This document shows positions 24,469 through 33,825 of a stretch of 64,000 nucleotides of DNA, in pieces. Location of the stretch: NCBI GenBank assembly GCA_963739335.1, contig CAVUAC010000082.1:20012-84011 (forward strand), read 5' to 3'. Each line of letters starts with the position of its first letter. Within the stretch, counting starts at the first letter, position 1. This DNA comes from UBA9647 sp963739335 (lineage in GTDB: Bacteria; Bacteroidota; Ignavibacteria; UBA10030). The notes below the pieces were generated by a model that saw only the letters and a program-made list of their open reading frames with translations, was not told the DNA's origin and ran no database searches. A program made the translations under genes and the position numbers.

Positions 24469-26543
24469 GTGAATACTCAAGCTAAGAAAATCCTTGTTAC
24501 CGCCGCACTCCCGTATGCAAACGGCCTCATCCACCTCGGGCATCTTGCTGGTGCCTACCTTCCGGCTGATATGTACGTGCGCTACCAGCGTGCCAAGAAG
24601 CGCGATGTCTTGTTCCTGTGTGGCTCGGACGAACACGGCGTGGCAATCACGGTCACTGCCGAGAAAGAAAAGGTTACGCCCCAGGCGGTGGTCGACCGCT
24701 ACCATGCGTTGAACAAAGAGGCGTTTGAGAAGTTTGGGATGAGCTTTGACAACTATTCCAGGACTTCTCTTGCTCTTCACCACAAAACGGCGCAGGGATT
24801 CTTCGCTGAGTTTCACCGGCGGGGTATCCTGAGGGAAAAACAGGAACAACAGCTCTACTGCGAGAAAGACAGGATGTTCCTTGCCGATCGGTATGTCGAA
24901 GGAACCTGTCCGAACTGCAAACAGCCGGAAGCGCGAGGAGATCAGTGCGAGAATTGCGGTACGTGGCTGAATCAGTCTGAGCTCATCGATCCCAAATGCA
25001 AGATCTGTGGAACGACTCCGGTCGTTCGCACCACTTCGCATTGGTACTTCCCGCTCGGAACGTACCAGACCCGTCTTCAGGATTACATCAAGGAGCGATC
25101 GGAGCGAGATGGATGGAAAGAGAACGTCCTGCGCTATTGTGAGAGCTGGTTCAAGGAGGGTTTGCAGGATCGTGCCGTTACCAGGGATCTCAGCTGGGGA
25201 GTGCCGGTTCCCGTGCCAGGCTACGAGTCCAAGGTTCTGTATGTCTGGTTCGACGCTGTTCTTGGGTACATTTCCTCCGGCAAGGAGTGGGCGGCGAGAA
25301 CGTCGAATCCCGACCGCTGGAAGGACTACTGGCTCTCGAAGGACACGAAGTACATCGCATTCATTGGGAAGGACAACGTTGTCTTCCACTGCATCGTCTT
25401 TCCGGCGATGCTGATGGGATGGAACGACGGAGGCAACGAGCAGTACGTGTTGCCGGAGAATGTGCCTGCCAATGAGTTTCTGAATTTCGAGGGGCAGAAA
25501 TTCTCGAAGAGCCGGGGATGGGGGATTGACCTTCAGAACTTTCTGGCTCATTTCCCTGCCGACACGCTGCGTTATGCACTGGCGATCAATCTTCCGGAAT
25601 CACGCGACAGCGATTTCTACCTGAAGGATTTCCAGGCGCGCACCAACAATGAACTTGCTGATATCCTTGGGAACTTTGTCAATCGAACCCTTGCCTTCAC
25701 CGAGAAAAACTTCAATGGTGGGGTGCCGCTGGCAGGGGCGAGGAGTGCGCTTGACACAGAGATGATACGCGTGCTTGCTGAAGCACCGTCCAAGATCGGA
25801 GATCTGTACGAACGGTACAGGTTTCGGGACGGCGTGATCGAAACGATGAATCTGGCCCGCGCTGCCAACAAATATTTCAACGACAGCGAGCCCTGGAAAA
25901 CGCTGAAGTCGAACCCGGAAGGGTGCGCCACCACCCTGAACATATGCTTGCACGTCGGTACGGTCGCTGGCGATTCTTGTGGAACCCGTCGTGCCGGCGA
26001 TCGCTCAGAAGATATGGACGACGATGAATCTCAAGGGTGCTCCAAGTTCAGCCGGATGGGAGAGCGCCGGCCAGATGACACTCGAACCCGGACTTGTCAC
26101 TCAGAAAAGCGGAGATACTTGTGACGAAAATAGAAGACCGGCAAATTGATGAAATCATTAACGCCTTGAACGGCCCTCCTGCCGGGGAGAACGCGAAGCA
26201 GCCCATGGGAGCAAAACCACTGATAACAATCGATGATTTCAAGAAGATTGAACTCAAGCTTGCGCGCATCCTGAGTGCCGAGCGTGTCCCGAAATCGGAC
26301 AAGCTTATCAAGATGCAGATTGAGATCGGGCCCGAGCGGCGACAGATTGTCGCGGGAATCGCTCAGCACTTCAAACCCGAGGATCTTGTCGGACGCTTCG
26401 TCGTCGTTGTCGCAAACCTGCAGCCAGCCAAGCTCATGGGGCAGGAGTCGCAGGGCATGTTGCTTGCGGCTAGCGACAACAGAGGCAAGTTTGCACTCTT
26501 GACAGTGAACGCAGATCTGGAGAGCGGGAGCATCATCAAATAG
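24469..26543 (+). CDS. metG: methionine--tRNA ligase, broken by two frameshifts
   Basis: A class I synthetase with a C-terminal tRNA-binding (OB-fold) domain; the three pieces together give about 690 residues. The GTG start leads to PYANGLIHLGHLAGAY (HIGH, 22-25). A knuckle of Cys pairs (CPNCKQPE, CENCG, CKICG) is at about 147-180. KFSKS is at 344-348. After LNICLHV the frame breaks: skipping one G at 25957-25958 restores VRSLAILVEPVVPAIAQKI. Skipping one A in the AAAA at 26105-26108 restores KAEILVTKIEDRQIDEI, leading into the Trbp111-like domain (KIELKLARILSAERVPKSDKLI). An essential enzyme would not be expected to be lost, so these are probably sequence errors. Confidence 0.93.
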
Positions 26544-26566
26544 ATTTCGTGTAATCGTTTCTGAAC

Positions 26567-26600
26567 CAAATGCCATCGCTGTCGATGGCATTTGTGTTTT
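26567..26600 (+). terminator. terminator after metG
   Basis: CAAATGCCATCG (26567-26578) pairs with CGATGGCATTTG (26583-26594) in a perfect 12-bp stem with a 4-nt loop, followed by TGTTTTC. It separates metG from the menaquinone operon. Confidence 0.85.
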
Positions 26601-26617
26601 CTGCGCTTTCCTGTTTC

Positions 26618-26646
26618 TTGATTGGGGCGTCAAAGTACCCTATATT
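26618..26646 (+). promoter_or_regulatory. promoter of the menaquinone (mqnP) operon
   Basis: TTGATT (26618-26623), a 17-bp spacer, then TATATT (26641-26646). Transcription would begin near 26653, just before the first candidate TTG start of mqnP. It sits directly downstream of the metG terminator, so this is the likely control point for the whole + strand menaquinone arm. Confidence 0.65.
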
Positions 26647-26655
26647 GAAGCACCA

Positions 26656-27525
26656 TTGACTATCAACAGCCAAGGTATTTTGTTGCAGCGACTCCAAAGT
26701 TTTATCCGATTCGTCAAGATTGAACACACTCTGTTTTCGCTCCCGCTGATTTTCGCCGGCATGTTTCTGGCTTCAAAGGAAATCCCGACTCCTGTTCTTG
26801 TGGGGCTTGTCCTGGCGGCGGCTACAGGTGCGCGCACAGCGGCGCTCGCGTTGAACCGGATCATCGACCGGGAGATCGACAAGCGCAATCCACGAACTGC
26901 GATTCGGGAGCTGCCCAGCGGCAGGATGAGCCTCTACGAGGCATTCATCGTTCTTGGGATCGGGGGTGCGATCTATCTCATTGCCGCGGCATTTATTTCC
27001 CCATTCTGCCTCGCTCTTTCGCCATTGCCGCTCGTCATTTTTGCAGTCTATCCCTATATGAAGAGGTTTACCGTGCTTGCCCATGTTGGCGTGGGCCTCG
27101 GCCTGGCCATGGCACCTCTCGGCGGTTGGTTCGCAGTTCAGCGTTCGTTGGACAACCTGCTTCCCGGAGTCCTCCTCTCGGTCTTCACGCTGTGCTGGGT
27201 AACGGGCTTTGATATCATCTATTCGACTCTCGATGAGATGTTCGATCGCGAGGAACAACTTTTCTCCATCACCGCTCGCTATGGACGGCGTACTGCGCTG
27301 AAGATCTCTGGGTTGCTGCATCTGGCGGCATTTGCAGCACTTGCTCTCTTGTTTGTTCTGTATATCAAAGGTCTTGCGGCACTTCCACTCCTGATGCTGT
27401 CCGGTTATTTGCTGTACCTGGAGAACAAAAAAGCCGAAGATGTTGAACTGGCATTCTTCGGAATTAACGCGGTGCTCGGATTTGTTATTCTTGGAATGAT
27501 TGTCGTCGGAGTCTACTTCCCATGA
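26656..27525 (+). CDS. mqnP: UbiA-family prenyltransferase (menaquinone, futalosine route)
   Basis: An integral membrane enzyme that attaches a polyprenyl chain to 1,4-dihydroxy-6-naphthoate. The up to 289 residues contain about eight hydrophobic helices. The first Asp-rich motif is NRIIDREIDKRNPRT (NxxxDxxxD), and the second is STLDEMFDREEQL. The context in front of ubiX and mqnL fixes it as the futalosine-pathway enzyme rather than MenA. The start is uncertain: the TTG at 26656 lies almost on the predicted transcription start, whereas TTG at 26680 or 26683 has AAGG upstream and is more plausible. It overlaps ubiX by ATGA. Confidence 0.92.
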   Translation: MTINSQGILLQRLQSFIRFVKIEHTLFSLPLIFAGMFLASKEIPTPVLVGLVLAAATGARTAALALNRIIDREIDKRNPRTAIRELPSGRMSLYEAFIVLGIGGAIYLIAAAFISPFCLALSPLPLVIFAVYPYMKRFTVLAHVGVGLGLAMAPLGGWFAVQRSLDNLLPGVLLSVFTLCWVTGFDIIYSTLDEMFDREEQLFSITARYGRRTALKISGLLHLAAFAALALLFVLYIKGLAALPLLMLSGYLLYLENKKAEDVELAFFGINAVLGFVILGMIVVGVYFP

Positions 27526-28073
27526 GAATCGTCACGGCCATCACTGGATCATCCGGTGCTATCTTTGCACGTGAGTTTCTGAAGCAATGTGATGCTGAGA
27601 AGTATCTTGTTGTGAGCAAGTGGGGAAAAGTGCTGTTGAAGGACGAGCTCGGGATCGCCGTGAAAGACCTCTTGCCGTCCGTGAAAAGAGAATTCTCCGA
27701 TGACGACCTGACTGCGCCGATCGCCTCAGGATCGAATCATCTTGACGCAGTCGTGATCCTCCCGTGTTCAACGTCGACGCTGGGGAAAATCGCTTCCGGC
27801 ATTGGCGACACACTCATCACTCGCACGGCCCAGGTGGCGCTCAAAGAGCACTTCAAACTTGTGATTTGCATCCGGGAAACTCCACTGTCGACCATTACTC
27901 TTGAACAATGTGCCCGGCTCTCACGCGACGGGGCAATGATCATGCCCATTTCGCCCCCCATGTATTCTGTGCCTAGGACTGTCGATGAATACGTTCAGGC
28001 GTTTGTCGACAAAGTGCTGGGCGTGATTGGTGCCCGCCAATCGAGAGGGTGGAGAGCTGAAGAACTGGAGTAG
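27522..28073 (+). CDS. ubiX: UbiX-family flavin prenyltransferase
   Basis: It makes prenylated FMN, the cofactor of UbiD-type decarboxylases. The 183 residues begin RIVTAITGSSGAIFAREFL, the FMN-binding loop of UbiX/Pad. CSTSTLGKIASGIGDTLITRTAQVALKE and VICIRETPLSTI are the remaining family signatures. It overlaps mqnP by 4 nt and is followed 27 bp later by the UbiD-type gene mqnL, so the cofactor supplier sits beside its client. Confidence 0.95.
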   Translation: MRIVTAITGSSGAIFAREFLKQCDAEKYLVVSKWGKVLLKDELGIAVKDLLPSVKREFSDDDLTAPIASGSNHLDAVVILPCSTSTLGKIASGIGDTLITRTAQVALKEHFKLVICIRETPLSTITLEQCARLSRDGAMIMPISPPMYSVPRTVDEYVQAFVDKVLGVIGARQSRGWRAEELE

Positions 28074-28100
28074 CTTACATCAATTCCAAGGCAATATCCT

Positions 28101-29879
28101 ATGAACTTTTCATCCCTGAGTGGCTTCCTTCGCTACCTCGAATCTATTGGGGAGTTGAAGCGAACAACGGTAGAGGTGGATCCATACCTTGAAGTCACAG
28201 AGATTGCTGTGCGGGCCCTTCGAGAGGGGAAGCCCGCGATTCTCTTTCAAAATGTCAAAGGTTCGGGATTCCCGCTGGCCATAAACGTGTACGCGAGCGA
28301 GCGAAGGATTGAGCACGCCCTCGGCAGGCATCCTGGAGAGATCGGCAGGGGACTTCTCCGGTTTGTGGATGGTTTGATTCCACCGAGCTTCGGCTCTCTG
28401 TGGCAGCGAAGGAGGGAGATCGCTCGCGCGGCCATTGCCCGTGCGGGCGGGGTTGCTGTGGCAGATTCGCAGAGAATGGTCGGCCCTCCAAATCTGGACG
28501 CTCTGCCCATTCAAACGTGTTGGCCTGATGACGGCGGCAGGTTCCTCACGCTCGGTCAGGTGTTCACGTATGATCCCGTGGATGCTAAACGAAACGTCGG
28601 TATCTATCGTCTGCAGGTGTACGACTCGAAGACGACAGGTATGCACTGGCAAATCCAAAAGGGTGGCGGCTTTCACTACCATCGTGCAGAGCAGTTGCAT
28701 AGGGATCTCGAAGTGGCTGTAGCGTTGGGAACGGACCCGGCGCTGTTGCTCGCGTCGGTTGCTGCGTTGCCTGAAGGCATGGACGAGGTTGCGTTTGCGG
28801 CTTTCCTGCGCGGTGCGCCGATTGGAATGGCAAAAGGAAAAAGCATCTCCATCCGGGTGCCCGCGTCCGCGGAATTCATTCTCGAGGGGATTGTTCCGCA
28901 GAAGGAGCGCCGGCTCGAGGGACCGTTCGGTGATCACTTCGGTCATTATTCCCATTCTGCTCAGTTTCCGGTATTCCATTTGACAGCGATGACCCATCGC
29001 AGGAATCCCATCTATCCCGCCACTGTTGTAGGGATACCGCCGATGGAGGACAAGTTTCTGGGTGACGCGACAGAGGAGATCCTTGGGCCCCTCGCTCGCG
29101 TGCTGCACAGTGAAATCAGAGATCTATGGGCATACTACGAATCCGGGTTCCATAATCTCCTTGTTGTCTCGGTCGAAGAGCGTTATAAAAAGGAGGCCAT
29201 GAAGGCGGCGTTGGGACTTCTCGGTAGCGGCCAACTGTCGTTGACGAAGTGCATGATTCTTGTGTCGGCTGGCGTCGATGTGCGGAACTGGAGTGCCGTT
29301 CTTAAGGAGATTCGTGAGCAGTTCGACCCGCATTATGATTTTGTCCTGATCCCGAAAGTGCCGTTGGATACGCTCGATTTTACGAGTTTCAAGATGGAGC
29401 TTGGAAGCAAGATTGTGCTCGATGCGACTCGCAAGGAACGCGTTCCCGCCGCCGATCGGTCGAAGGCCAGACTGCATCGCCGGATCCGCTCAGGAGACGT
29501 TCGCTCTGCTGACCGCAGAATTCTGGATGCTCATATTCTTGATAACTGTTTTCTTCTTGTAAAAGTCGCGGACAAGGGTCGCGCTGTCGTGGAAAAGTTG
29601 GTCAAACGAGAGGATCTTCAACATCTCAAGATCATTGCCGCTGTGAGCGAAGATGTCGACATCAGGAACCGGGAGAATTCCATCTGGGGCGTGTTTACGC
29701 GATTCGATGGTGAACGCGATGTCGTCTTTACGGAGCAGAAGCTTATGGGAATTGCTCCAATCTACGGCGGCGTGATGGGGATCGATGCAACCTGGAAGAA
29801 GGGATATCCCGGAGCTCTTAAGATGCCGGATGAGATCGTGAAGAAAGTCGATAGTCGTTGGAAACAATATTGGTTATAG
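28101..29879 (+). CDS. mqnL: menaquinone biosynthesis decarboxylase, UbiD family
   Basis: A 592-residue UbiD-like decarboxylase that uses prenylated FMN from the neighbouring UbiX. In the futalosine route it removes the carboxyl group of the prenylated dihydroxynaphthoate. Conserved stretches are GKPAILFQNVKGSGFPLAIN, GMHWQIQKGGGFHYHRAE, the acid-rich region LEGPFGDHFGHYS, and YPATVVGIPPMEDKFLGDATEEI. The length of close to 600 residues is typical of the MqnL subgroup, longer than E. coli UbiD at about 497. The C-terminal extension, from about residue 470, is also typical of it. The start of the mqnE/mqnA gene is 12 bp downstream. Confidence 0.93.
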   Translation: MNFSSLSGFLRYLESIGELKRTTVEVDPYLEVTEIAVRALREGKPAILFQNVKGSGFPLAINVYASERRIEHALGRHPGEIGRGLLRFVDGLIPPSFGSLWQRRREIARAAIARAGGVAVADSQRMVGPPNLDALPIQTCWPDDGGRFLTLGQVFTYDPVDAKRNVGIYRLQVYDSKTTGMHWQIQKGGGFHYHRAEQLHRDLEVAVALGTDPALLLASVAALPEGMDEVAFAAFLRGAPIGMAKGKSISIRVPASAEFILEGIVPQKERRLEGPFGDHFGHYSHSAQFPVFHLTAMTHRRNPIYPATVVGIPPMEDKFLGDATEEILGPLARVLHSEIRDLWAYYESGFHNLLVVSVEERYKKEAMKAALGLLGSGQLSLTKCMILVSAGVDVRNWSAVLKEIREQFDPHYDFVLIPKVPLDTLDFTSFKMELGSKIVLDATRKERVPAADRSKARLHRRIRSGDVRSADRRILDAHILDNCFLLVKVADKGRAVVEKLVKREDLQHLKIIAAVSEDVDIRNRENSIWGVFTRFDGERDVVFTEQKLMGIAPIYGGVMGIDATWKKGYPGALKMPDEIVKKVDSRWKQYWL

Positions 29880-29890
29880 GTAGGGAAAGA

Positions 29891-31762
29891 ATGGGAACGA
29901 CGATTCATTTTGCGGATAAAGAGCTCCTGCCAATCTGGAAAAAGGTACAGCGAGGTGAGCGGCTGGAGTTGGAAGACGGCGTGAAGATGTTCAGGACGAC
30001 CGACGTGATCTCCCTTGGCAAGATGGCTCATTTCGTGCAGAGGGAACGCAGCGGAGATGCGGTCTACTATGCGCTCAATCAGAAGATCGAGCCGACGAAC
30101 ATATGCATCCTGGCCTGCAAGTTCTGCGATTTTGCGACAAAGGCCGGTCGGCCCGATGCCTACGAGATGACGATCCAGAACATTCTTCAGAAGCTCCCGC
30201 CCGAGATCAACGAAGTCCACATTACAGGGGGCTTGCATCCGACGTGGGAATGGGAATACTACCTCGAGATGCTCAGGCAGATCAGGCGGCAGTATCCGAA
30301 CGTCGATATCAAGGCATTTACAGCTGTCGAAATAGATTTCTTCCACAAGAAATTCAAACTTTCGATCGAGGAAGTCCTCCGCCAACTGAAGGAGGCGGGT
30401 TTGCGCACGATGCCCGGCGGTGGTGCAGAAGTGTTTTCCGAGCGCGTGCGGAAGCGCCTCTTCAGCTCGAAGATCGGTGCGAAGGCGTGGCTGGATATCC
30501 ATCGTGCAGCTCATCGGCTTGGAATTCCCACGAACAGCACGATCCTCTACGGCCACATCGAAACACTCGAAGAGCGCGTCGAGCACATGATGAAGCTTCG
30601 AGTTTTGCAGGATGAGACGAGGGGATTCCTGACGTTCATCCCCCTCGCGTTCCAGCCCGGCGATACCGGCATCAAACCGGCCAATCGTTTCACCTCGGCG
30701 ATCGACGATCTCAAGATGATCGCCGTCTCCAGATTGATGCTCGACAACTTCCCGCACATCAAAGCGTACTGGGTGATGTTGACGGAAGAGGTGGCCTCGG
30801 TTGCACTGAACTTTGGGGCTGACGATTTGGATGGCACCGTGGGTGGCGAGAAGATCGCACATGATGCGGGCGCTATTACGCCGATGCAGCTGACGAAAGA
30901 AAAGCTCATCAAGATTATTCGGGATGCAGGCAAAATCCCTGTCGAAAGGGATGTGTATTACGACCCGTTGAACGTCTATACTTCAGACGTTGTGGGTAAG
31001 ATCCCTTACCTGAATTCGGTGCCTTTCTACTACCACCTGGAGAAGCGGCAATTCAAAATCCTTCCGGTCGCCCCGAGGCGGATGGGCCTATTGTCGAGGA
31101 GCGATCAGATCGATGCCGGCTTGTTCTCTCTGGCTGACTATCTGCGCCAAAAGGACACACTGACGTTACTACCGTATTGCATTGCCACCCGAGACCAGGT
31201 GAAGAGCGTGATGCTTTTCTCGAACCACGGATGGCGGGAGTTGGCCGGCAAGAGAATCGGTATCGTCGATGATACTGCCACGTCCGTCAAGCTCCTCCAG
31301 GTCCTGCTCGAAAAGAAGTACGGTGTGAAAGCCGAATTCGAGCGCCTGCATGCAGGTGTCAACAGCTATGAAGGTCTTGATGCGGTCCTGCTGATTGGTG
31401 ACGAAGCGCTGAGGCATATGAAAACAGGTCTGCAAAGCTTCGAGCTTGTCTATGACCTGGCGACAGAGTGGTATGATTGGCAAAAGCTCCCATTCGTCTT
31501 TGCGGTGTGGGCAGTCAGGAAATCACTCCCTCAAGAGAAGAGAGACGAGCTGTCTTCCATCATTCAGGATGCGTTGCTGAAAGGTGAGGATGATCTTGAG
31601 GGCATCAGCCGCTCCCATGCAACCCGCATCGGGCTCACGATTGAAGAGGGGACGGAGTACTTGGAAGGATTCAACTATCGTCTCGGGGAACGCGAGCGTG
31701 AAGCGATGGAGGTCTTCGAAGGCTTGTTGACCATGGTCGAGAGCAGAGTGGAAAGGAACTGA
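29891..31762 (+). CDS. mqnE-mqnA: fused aminofutalosine synthase (MqnE) - chorismate dehydratase (MqnA)
   Basis: One 623-residue frame holds two sequential enzymes of the futalosine pathway. Residues 1 to about 360 are MqnE, a radical SAM enzyme: cluster cysteines C72-x3-C76-x2-C79 (CILACKFC), EVHITGGLHPTWEWEYY, GLRTMPGGGAE, TNSTILYGHIE. It joins 3-(1-carboxyvinyloxy)benzoate to SAM-derived adenosine. From about residue 367 comes MqnA, which makes that benzoate from chorismate: GKIPYLNSVPFYYHL, the periplasmic-binding-protein-like fold, GIVDDTATSVKLLQVLL and TEWYDWQKLPFVFAVWAV. The order is reversed relative to the pathway. AGGGAAAG precedes the ATG at 29891. No stop or frame change separates the halves, and both look intact. 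Confidence 0.93.
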   Translation: MGTTIHFADKELLPIWKKVQRGERLELEDGVKMFRTTDVISLGKMAHFVQRERSGDAVYYALNQKIEPTNICILACKFCDFATKAGRPDAYEMTIQNILQKLPPEINEVHITGGLHPTWEWEYYLEMLRQIRRQYPNVDIKAFTAVEIDFFHKKFKLSIEEVLRQLKEAGLRTMPGGGAEVFSERVRKRLFSSKIGAKAWLDIHRAAHRLGIPTNSTILYGHIETLEERVEHMMKLRVLQDETRGFLTFIPLAFQPGDTGIKPANRFTSAIDDLKMIAVSRLMLDNFPHIKAYWVMLTEEVASVALNFGADDLDGTVGGEKIAHDAGAITPMQLTKEKLIKIIRDAGKIPVERDVYYDPLNVYTSDVVGKIPYLNSVPFYYHLEKRQFKILPVAPRRMGLLSRSDQIDAGLFSLADYLRQKDTLTLLPYCIATRDQVKSVMLFSNHGWRELAGKRIGIVDDTATSVKLLQVLLEKKYGVKAEFERLHAGVNSYEGLDAVLLIGDEALRHMKTGLQSFELVYDLATEWYDWQKLPFVFAVWAVRKSLPQEKRDELSSIIQDALLKGEDDLEGISRSHATRIGLTIEEGTEYLEGFNYRLGEREREAMEVFEGLLTMVESRVERN

Positions 31763-31803
31763 ACGCCAGCTTGCTGCATCTGTACTGAGAGTTGATTCAC
31801 GCT

Positions 31804-32652
31804 ATGTCAGAGAGTTTACTTCAGAGATTCGAACGACTTGTTGAAGAGGGCGCGAAGCTGACACCACTTGGAGGCTTCGACTTCTCTGGCTACAATGCCC
31901 GGCTGCAGGAAAAGTACCTGGCCTGGCGAAGGGCGTGTTTGGAATCCCTGGAGCTCGTCGGCCCAATTGGTGTTCCGTACAAGAACAAGATCGCCGGGGA
32001 CGCAAATGGGGCGTACTTCTATCAGGCATCGGCGCACTTGATTCTCTCGAGCGTTAAAGAGTTGTTCGAGAAAGTGAAAGCCTCGCCTGAGCTGGCGGCA
32101 GAGCCAGTTCCCGTAGAAGCCACACCGGCGCCATCTGTACCCCCTCCAGGTCCATCGCAGACGAGCACCGGGACGAGGACACTGAAGCCGCCGCCAAAAC
32201 CCGGGTCAGCTGCTCCGGCAGCTCCTGCGCAAGCCGCATCGCCTCCAGTATTGGCGCGCGCTTCGCCGCGCAAGGTCTATGTCATCGGGGAGGGAACCGA
32301 CCCGCTTCGGCAACAGCTTGCCATCTTCCTCGATGAGATTGGCATTGCGGAGATTCCGATCGATCGGAACCATGGGGAGATGATTGCGCTGGACACCATT
32401 GCAGACAACCCCGGTGCAAGTTTCGCTTTCTTCGTTTTCACCAGCGATGATTTGACCTATGCCATGTTCGAACTTGGGCATTTCGTCGGCAAGCTCGGAA
32501 AGAACCACGTGATGGTGCTGCATATGACGGACGTTGAAGTCCCGAAAAACATGCCGGGCGTATTGATTAAGCCCATTGTTGTCAAGCTCGAGGAAGCAAG
32601 CCTGAGCATCATGAGGGAATTGAAAACTGCTGGATACGTTGTGTCATTGTGA
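31804..32652 (+). CDS. CAP12/TIR-like domain protein in the menaquinone operon
   Basis: A 282-residue protein of unknown role. Residues 1 to about 90 form a helical domain (LLQRFERLVEEGAKL...YLAWRRACLESLELV). Residues 90-150 are a Pro/Ala/Ser-rich linker. From Arg156 a Rossmann-like domain follows: RKVYVIGEGTDPLRQQLAIF, FFVFTSDDLTYAMFELGHF, then VGKLGKNHVMVLHMTDVEVP. This matches the predicted nucleotide-binding CAP12/TIR-like family (PF10137 type). The usual RQNVIFELG loop is shortened here, but Glu223 of MFELG, the likely catalytic position of NAD-cleaving relatives, is kept. The ATG at 31804 is preferred over a TTG at 31792. No partner such as a cyclic-nucleotide synthase is present. Confidence 0.75.
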   Translation: MSESLLQRFERLVEEGAKLTPLGGFDFSGYNARLQEKYLAWRRACLESLELVGPIGVPYKNKIAGDANGAYFYQASAHLILSSVKELFEKVKASPELAAEPVPVEATPAPSVPPPGPSQTSTGTRTLKPPPKPGSAAPAAPAQAASPPVLARASPRKVYVIGEGTDPLRQQLAIFLDEIGIAEIPIDRNHGEMIALDTIADNPGASFAFFVFTSDDLTYAMFELGHFVGKLGKNHVMVLHMTDVEVPKNMPGVLIKPIVVKLEEASLSIMRELKTAGYVVSL

Positions 32653-32661
32653 GAAGGGTCT

Positions 32662-33759
32662 ATGACGGTCGAGGGAATTCAGGAAAGAGTACGTAAGGGA
32701 AAGCGCATCACGCGCGAAGAGGGGGTCTTTCTTCTGCGGAATGCTGAACTGTTGGACCTGGGTGCCCTAGCCAACGAGATCCGGTTCAAGAAGAACCATG
32801 AGCGATACGTAACGTACCTGCTGGACACCAATCCGAACTACTCCAACGTTTGCACAGTAGACTGCATCTTCTGTGCATTCTACCGGCATCCTGGCCAGGA
32901 GGGGGAATATACCTACAGCGTCGATCACATGATCCAGAAGGTCAAAGAGGCTGCAGCTCAAGGCGCGACGACGGTGTTGCTGCAGGGTGGCGTACATCCT
33001 TCGTTGCCGTTCGATTACTATCTTGAGATGGTGCGCCGGACCGTGGCCGAGGTTCCGCAAATTCATCCACACTTCTTCTCGACATCTGAAATCGTCGGGA
33101 TGTCACAAATTTCGGGGCTGTCGATCAAGTTGGTGCTGGAGCAGTTGTGGAAGGCAGGCCTCAGGACGATACCAGGAGGAGGTGCCGAGATCCTCTCTGA
33201 CCGTGTGAAGAAGAAAATCAGCAGTAAGAAAGGGACGTCGGAGGATTGGCTGAACGTCATGCGTGAAGCTCACCGTATCGGCTACAAGTCGACAGCCACA
33301 ATGATGTACGGGCATCTCGAGACAGAGGAGGACATCGTCGAGCATCTCGAGAGGATCCGCTCCCTCCAGGACGAGACCGGAGGGTTCACCGCATTCGTTC
33401 CCTGGTCTTTCAAACCTGGCAACACGCCGCTCGAGAAGATCATACCGACCTACGCAAGCCCGACTCGCTATCTTCAAATCATTGCATTTTCCCGGATCTA
33501 TCTCGACAACTTCCCGCACGTTCAAGCTTCCTGGTTTTCCGAAGGCAAGAAGACGGGGCAGATTGCACTTCACTTTGGAGCGGACGATTTTGGAGGGACA
33601 TTGATGGAAGAGAATGTGCACGCGGCGGCCAACTTCGTGAACAAAACGAACACGCAGGAGTGCATTCAGTTGATCCACGAAGCGGGCTTTGCGGCCGCTC
33701 AGAGAACCACCCTCTACGAGATTCTGGAGGTCGCGCAACCGGCCGAGGTTGCCGCCTGA
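32662..33759 (+). CDS. mqnC: cyclic dehypoxanthine futalosine synthase
   Basis: A radical SAM enzyme that cyclises dehypoxanthine futalosine in menaquinone synthesis. The 365 residues carry the cluster cysteines C64-x3-C68-x2-C71 (CTVDCIFC), QGGVHPSLPFDYYLEM, GLRTIPGGGAEIL, TATMMYGHLET and HFGADDFGGTLMEENVH. It is related to the MqnE half of the upstream fusion but is the MqnC branch, as seen in CIFCAFYRHPG. It starts 9 bp after the TIR-like gene, so it is clearly in the same operon. Confidence 0.94.
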   Translation: MTVEGIQERVRKGKRITREEGVFLLRNAELLDLGALANEIRFKKNHERYVTYLLDTNPNYSNVCTVDCIFCAFYRHPGQEGEYTYSVDHMIQKVKEAAAQGATTVLLQGGVHPSLPFDYYLEMVRRTVAEVPQIHPHFFSTSEIVGMSQISGLSIKLVLEQLWKAGLRTIPGGGAEILSDRVKKKISSKKGTSEDWLNVMREAHRIGYKSTATMMYGHLETEEDIVEHLERIRSLQDETGGFTAFVPWSFKPGNTPLEKIIPTYASPTRYLQIIAFSRIYLDNFPHVQASWFSEGKKTGQIALHFGADDFGGTLMEENVHAAANFVNKTNTQECIQLIHEAGFAAAQRTTLYEILEVAQPAEVAA

Positions 33760-33825
33760 CCTTGCTACATCTCGAGCTCTCTCAAACCCGTTGCGGTTGT
33801 CCTTCTGCAAGCGATCGAGCGGAGA

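Noticed and set aside
24313..25551. A 412-codon minus-strand open frame opposite holB and metG
   Set aside because: It lies opposite clear HIGH/KMSKS motif coding sequence and has no domain; it comes from codon bias of the sense genes.
29762..30862. A 366-codon minus-strand frame opposite mqnL and mqnE
   Set aside because: It is antisense to strongly conserved enzyme sequence, with no start context or recognisable family.
31804..32652. The TIR-like gene as part of a CBASS, Thoeris or Pycsar defence system
   Set aside because: No cyclic-nucleotide synthase, Thoeris ThsA or other defence gene is nearby; both flanks are menaquinone genes.
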